Position numbers and translations under genes: made by a program. 6,102 nucleotides of DNA, from contig DNAE01000110.1 of the NCBI GenBank assembly GCA_003543635.1, positions 1 to 6,102 on the forward strand, read 5' to 3'. Positions 6,102-6,102 of the stretch are shown here, in pieces. Position 1 is the first letter of the stretch. Every line of letters begins with the position of its first letter. The notes below the pieces were generated by a model. The model was not told where the DNA came from. It did not search any database and worked only from the letters and a program-made list of their open reading frames with translations. The stretch is from Clostridiales bacterium (lineage in GTDB: Bacteria > Bacillota > Clostridia > Saccharofermentanales > Saccharofermentanaceae).

Positions 6102-6102
6102 C

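Overview
The window reads as chromosomal DNA of a Gram-positive anaerobe, most likely a member of the Clostridia (Firmicutes). The grounds are strong Shine-Dalgarno sites, sigma-A type promoters, a sortase-anchored surface protein, a clostridial-type F-ATPase operon with atpI in front, and an aspartate-semialdehyde dehydrogenase of the type shared by archaea, fungi and many anaerobes. Genus cannot be set from this sequence alone. Every supported gene lies on the minus strand, so transcription runs from high to low coordinates.

Right edge (6102 to about 5427): the C-terminal 207 residues of aspartate-semialdehyde dehydrogenase (asd), starting exactly at the Pro-Asn-Cys catalytic motif, followed by a strong intrinsic terminator. 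Middle (about 5386 to 3528): one monocistronic gene with its own near-consensus promoter (TTGACA, 17 bp, TAAAAT) and its own terminator. It encodes a 571-residue cell-wall-anchored protein: signal peptide, thioester-type head domain, a probable isopeptide-stabilised Ig-like domain, a long acidic Asp/Glu/Ser/Thr linker with 13-residue repeats, and a VPATG sortase signal. Left part (3549 to 1): the F1Fo ATP synthase operon in the order atpI, atpB (a), atpE (c), atpF (b), atpH (delta), atpA (alpha, cut by the window edge). Genes overlap or sit a few bases apart, as expected for translational coupling.

Three points stand out. First, the ATP synthase operon promoter appears to be built into the terminator of the adhesin gene: a TTTACA -35 forms most of the hairpin loop, and TATAAT lies 17 bp further on, just past the T-run. 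The predicted transcript would start only 2 or 3 bases before the atpI ATG, and that ATG has no Shine-Dalgarno site. Second, subunit c carries two membrane carboxylates, Glu32 and Glu65, with Val63, Thr66 and Tyr70. This is the Na+-site pattern of Ilyobacter with Gln32 replaced by Glu, the two-carboxylate variant known from Fusobacterium, so a Na+-coupled enzyme is likely. Third, the surface protein looks like a compact covalent adhesin with a diverged thioester signature.

No tRNA, rRNA, CRISPR array, insertion sequence or attachment site was seen. The longest gene-free stretch is 5301-5477, which holds the asd terminator and the adhesin promoter.
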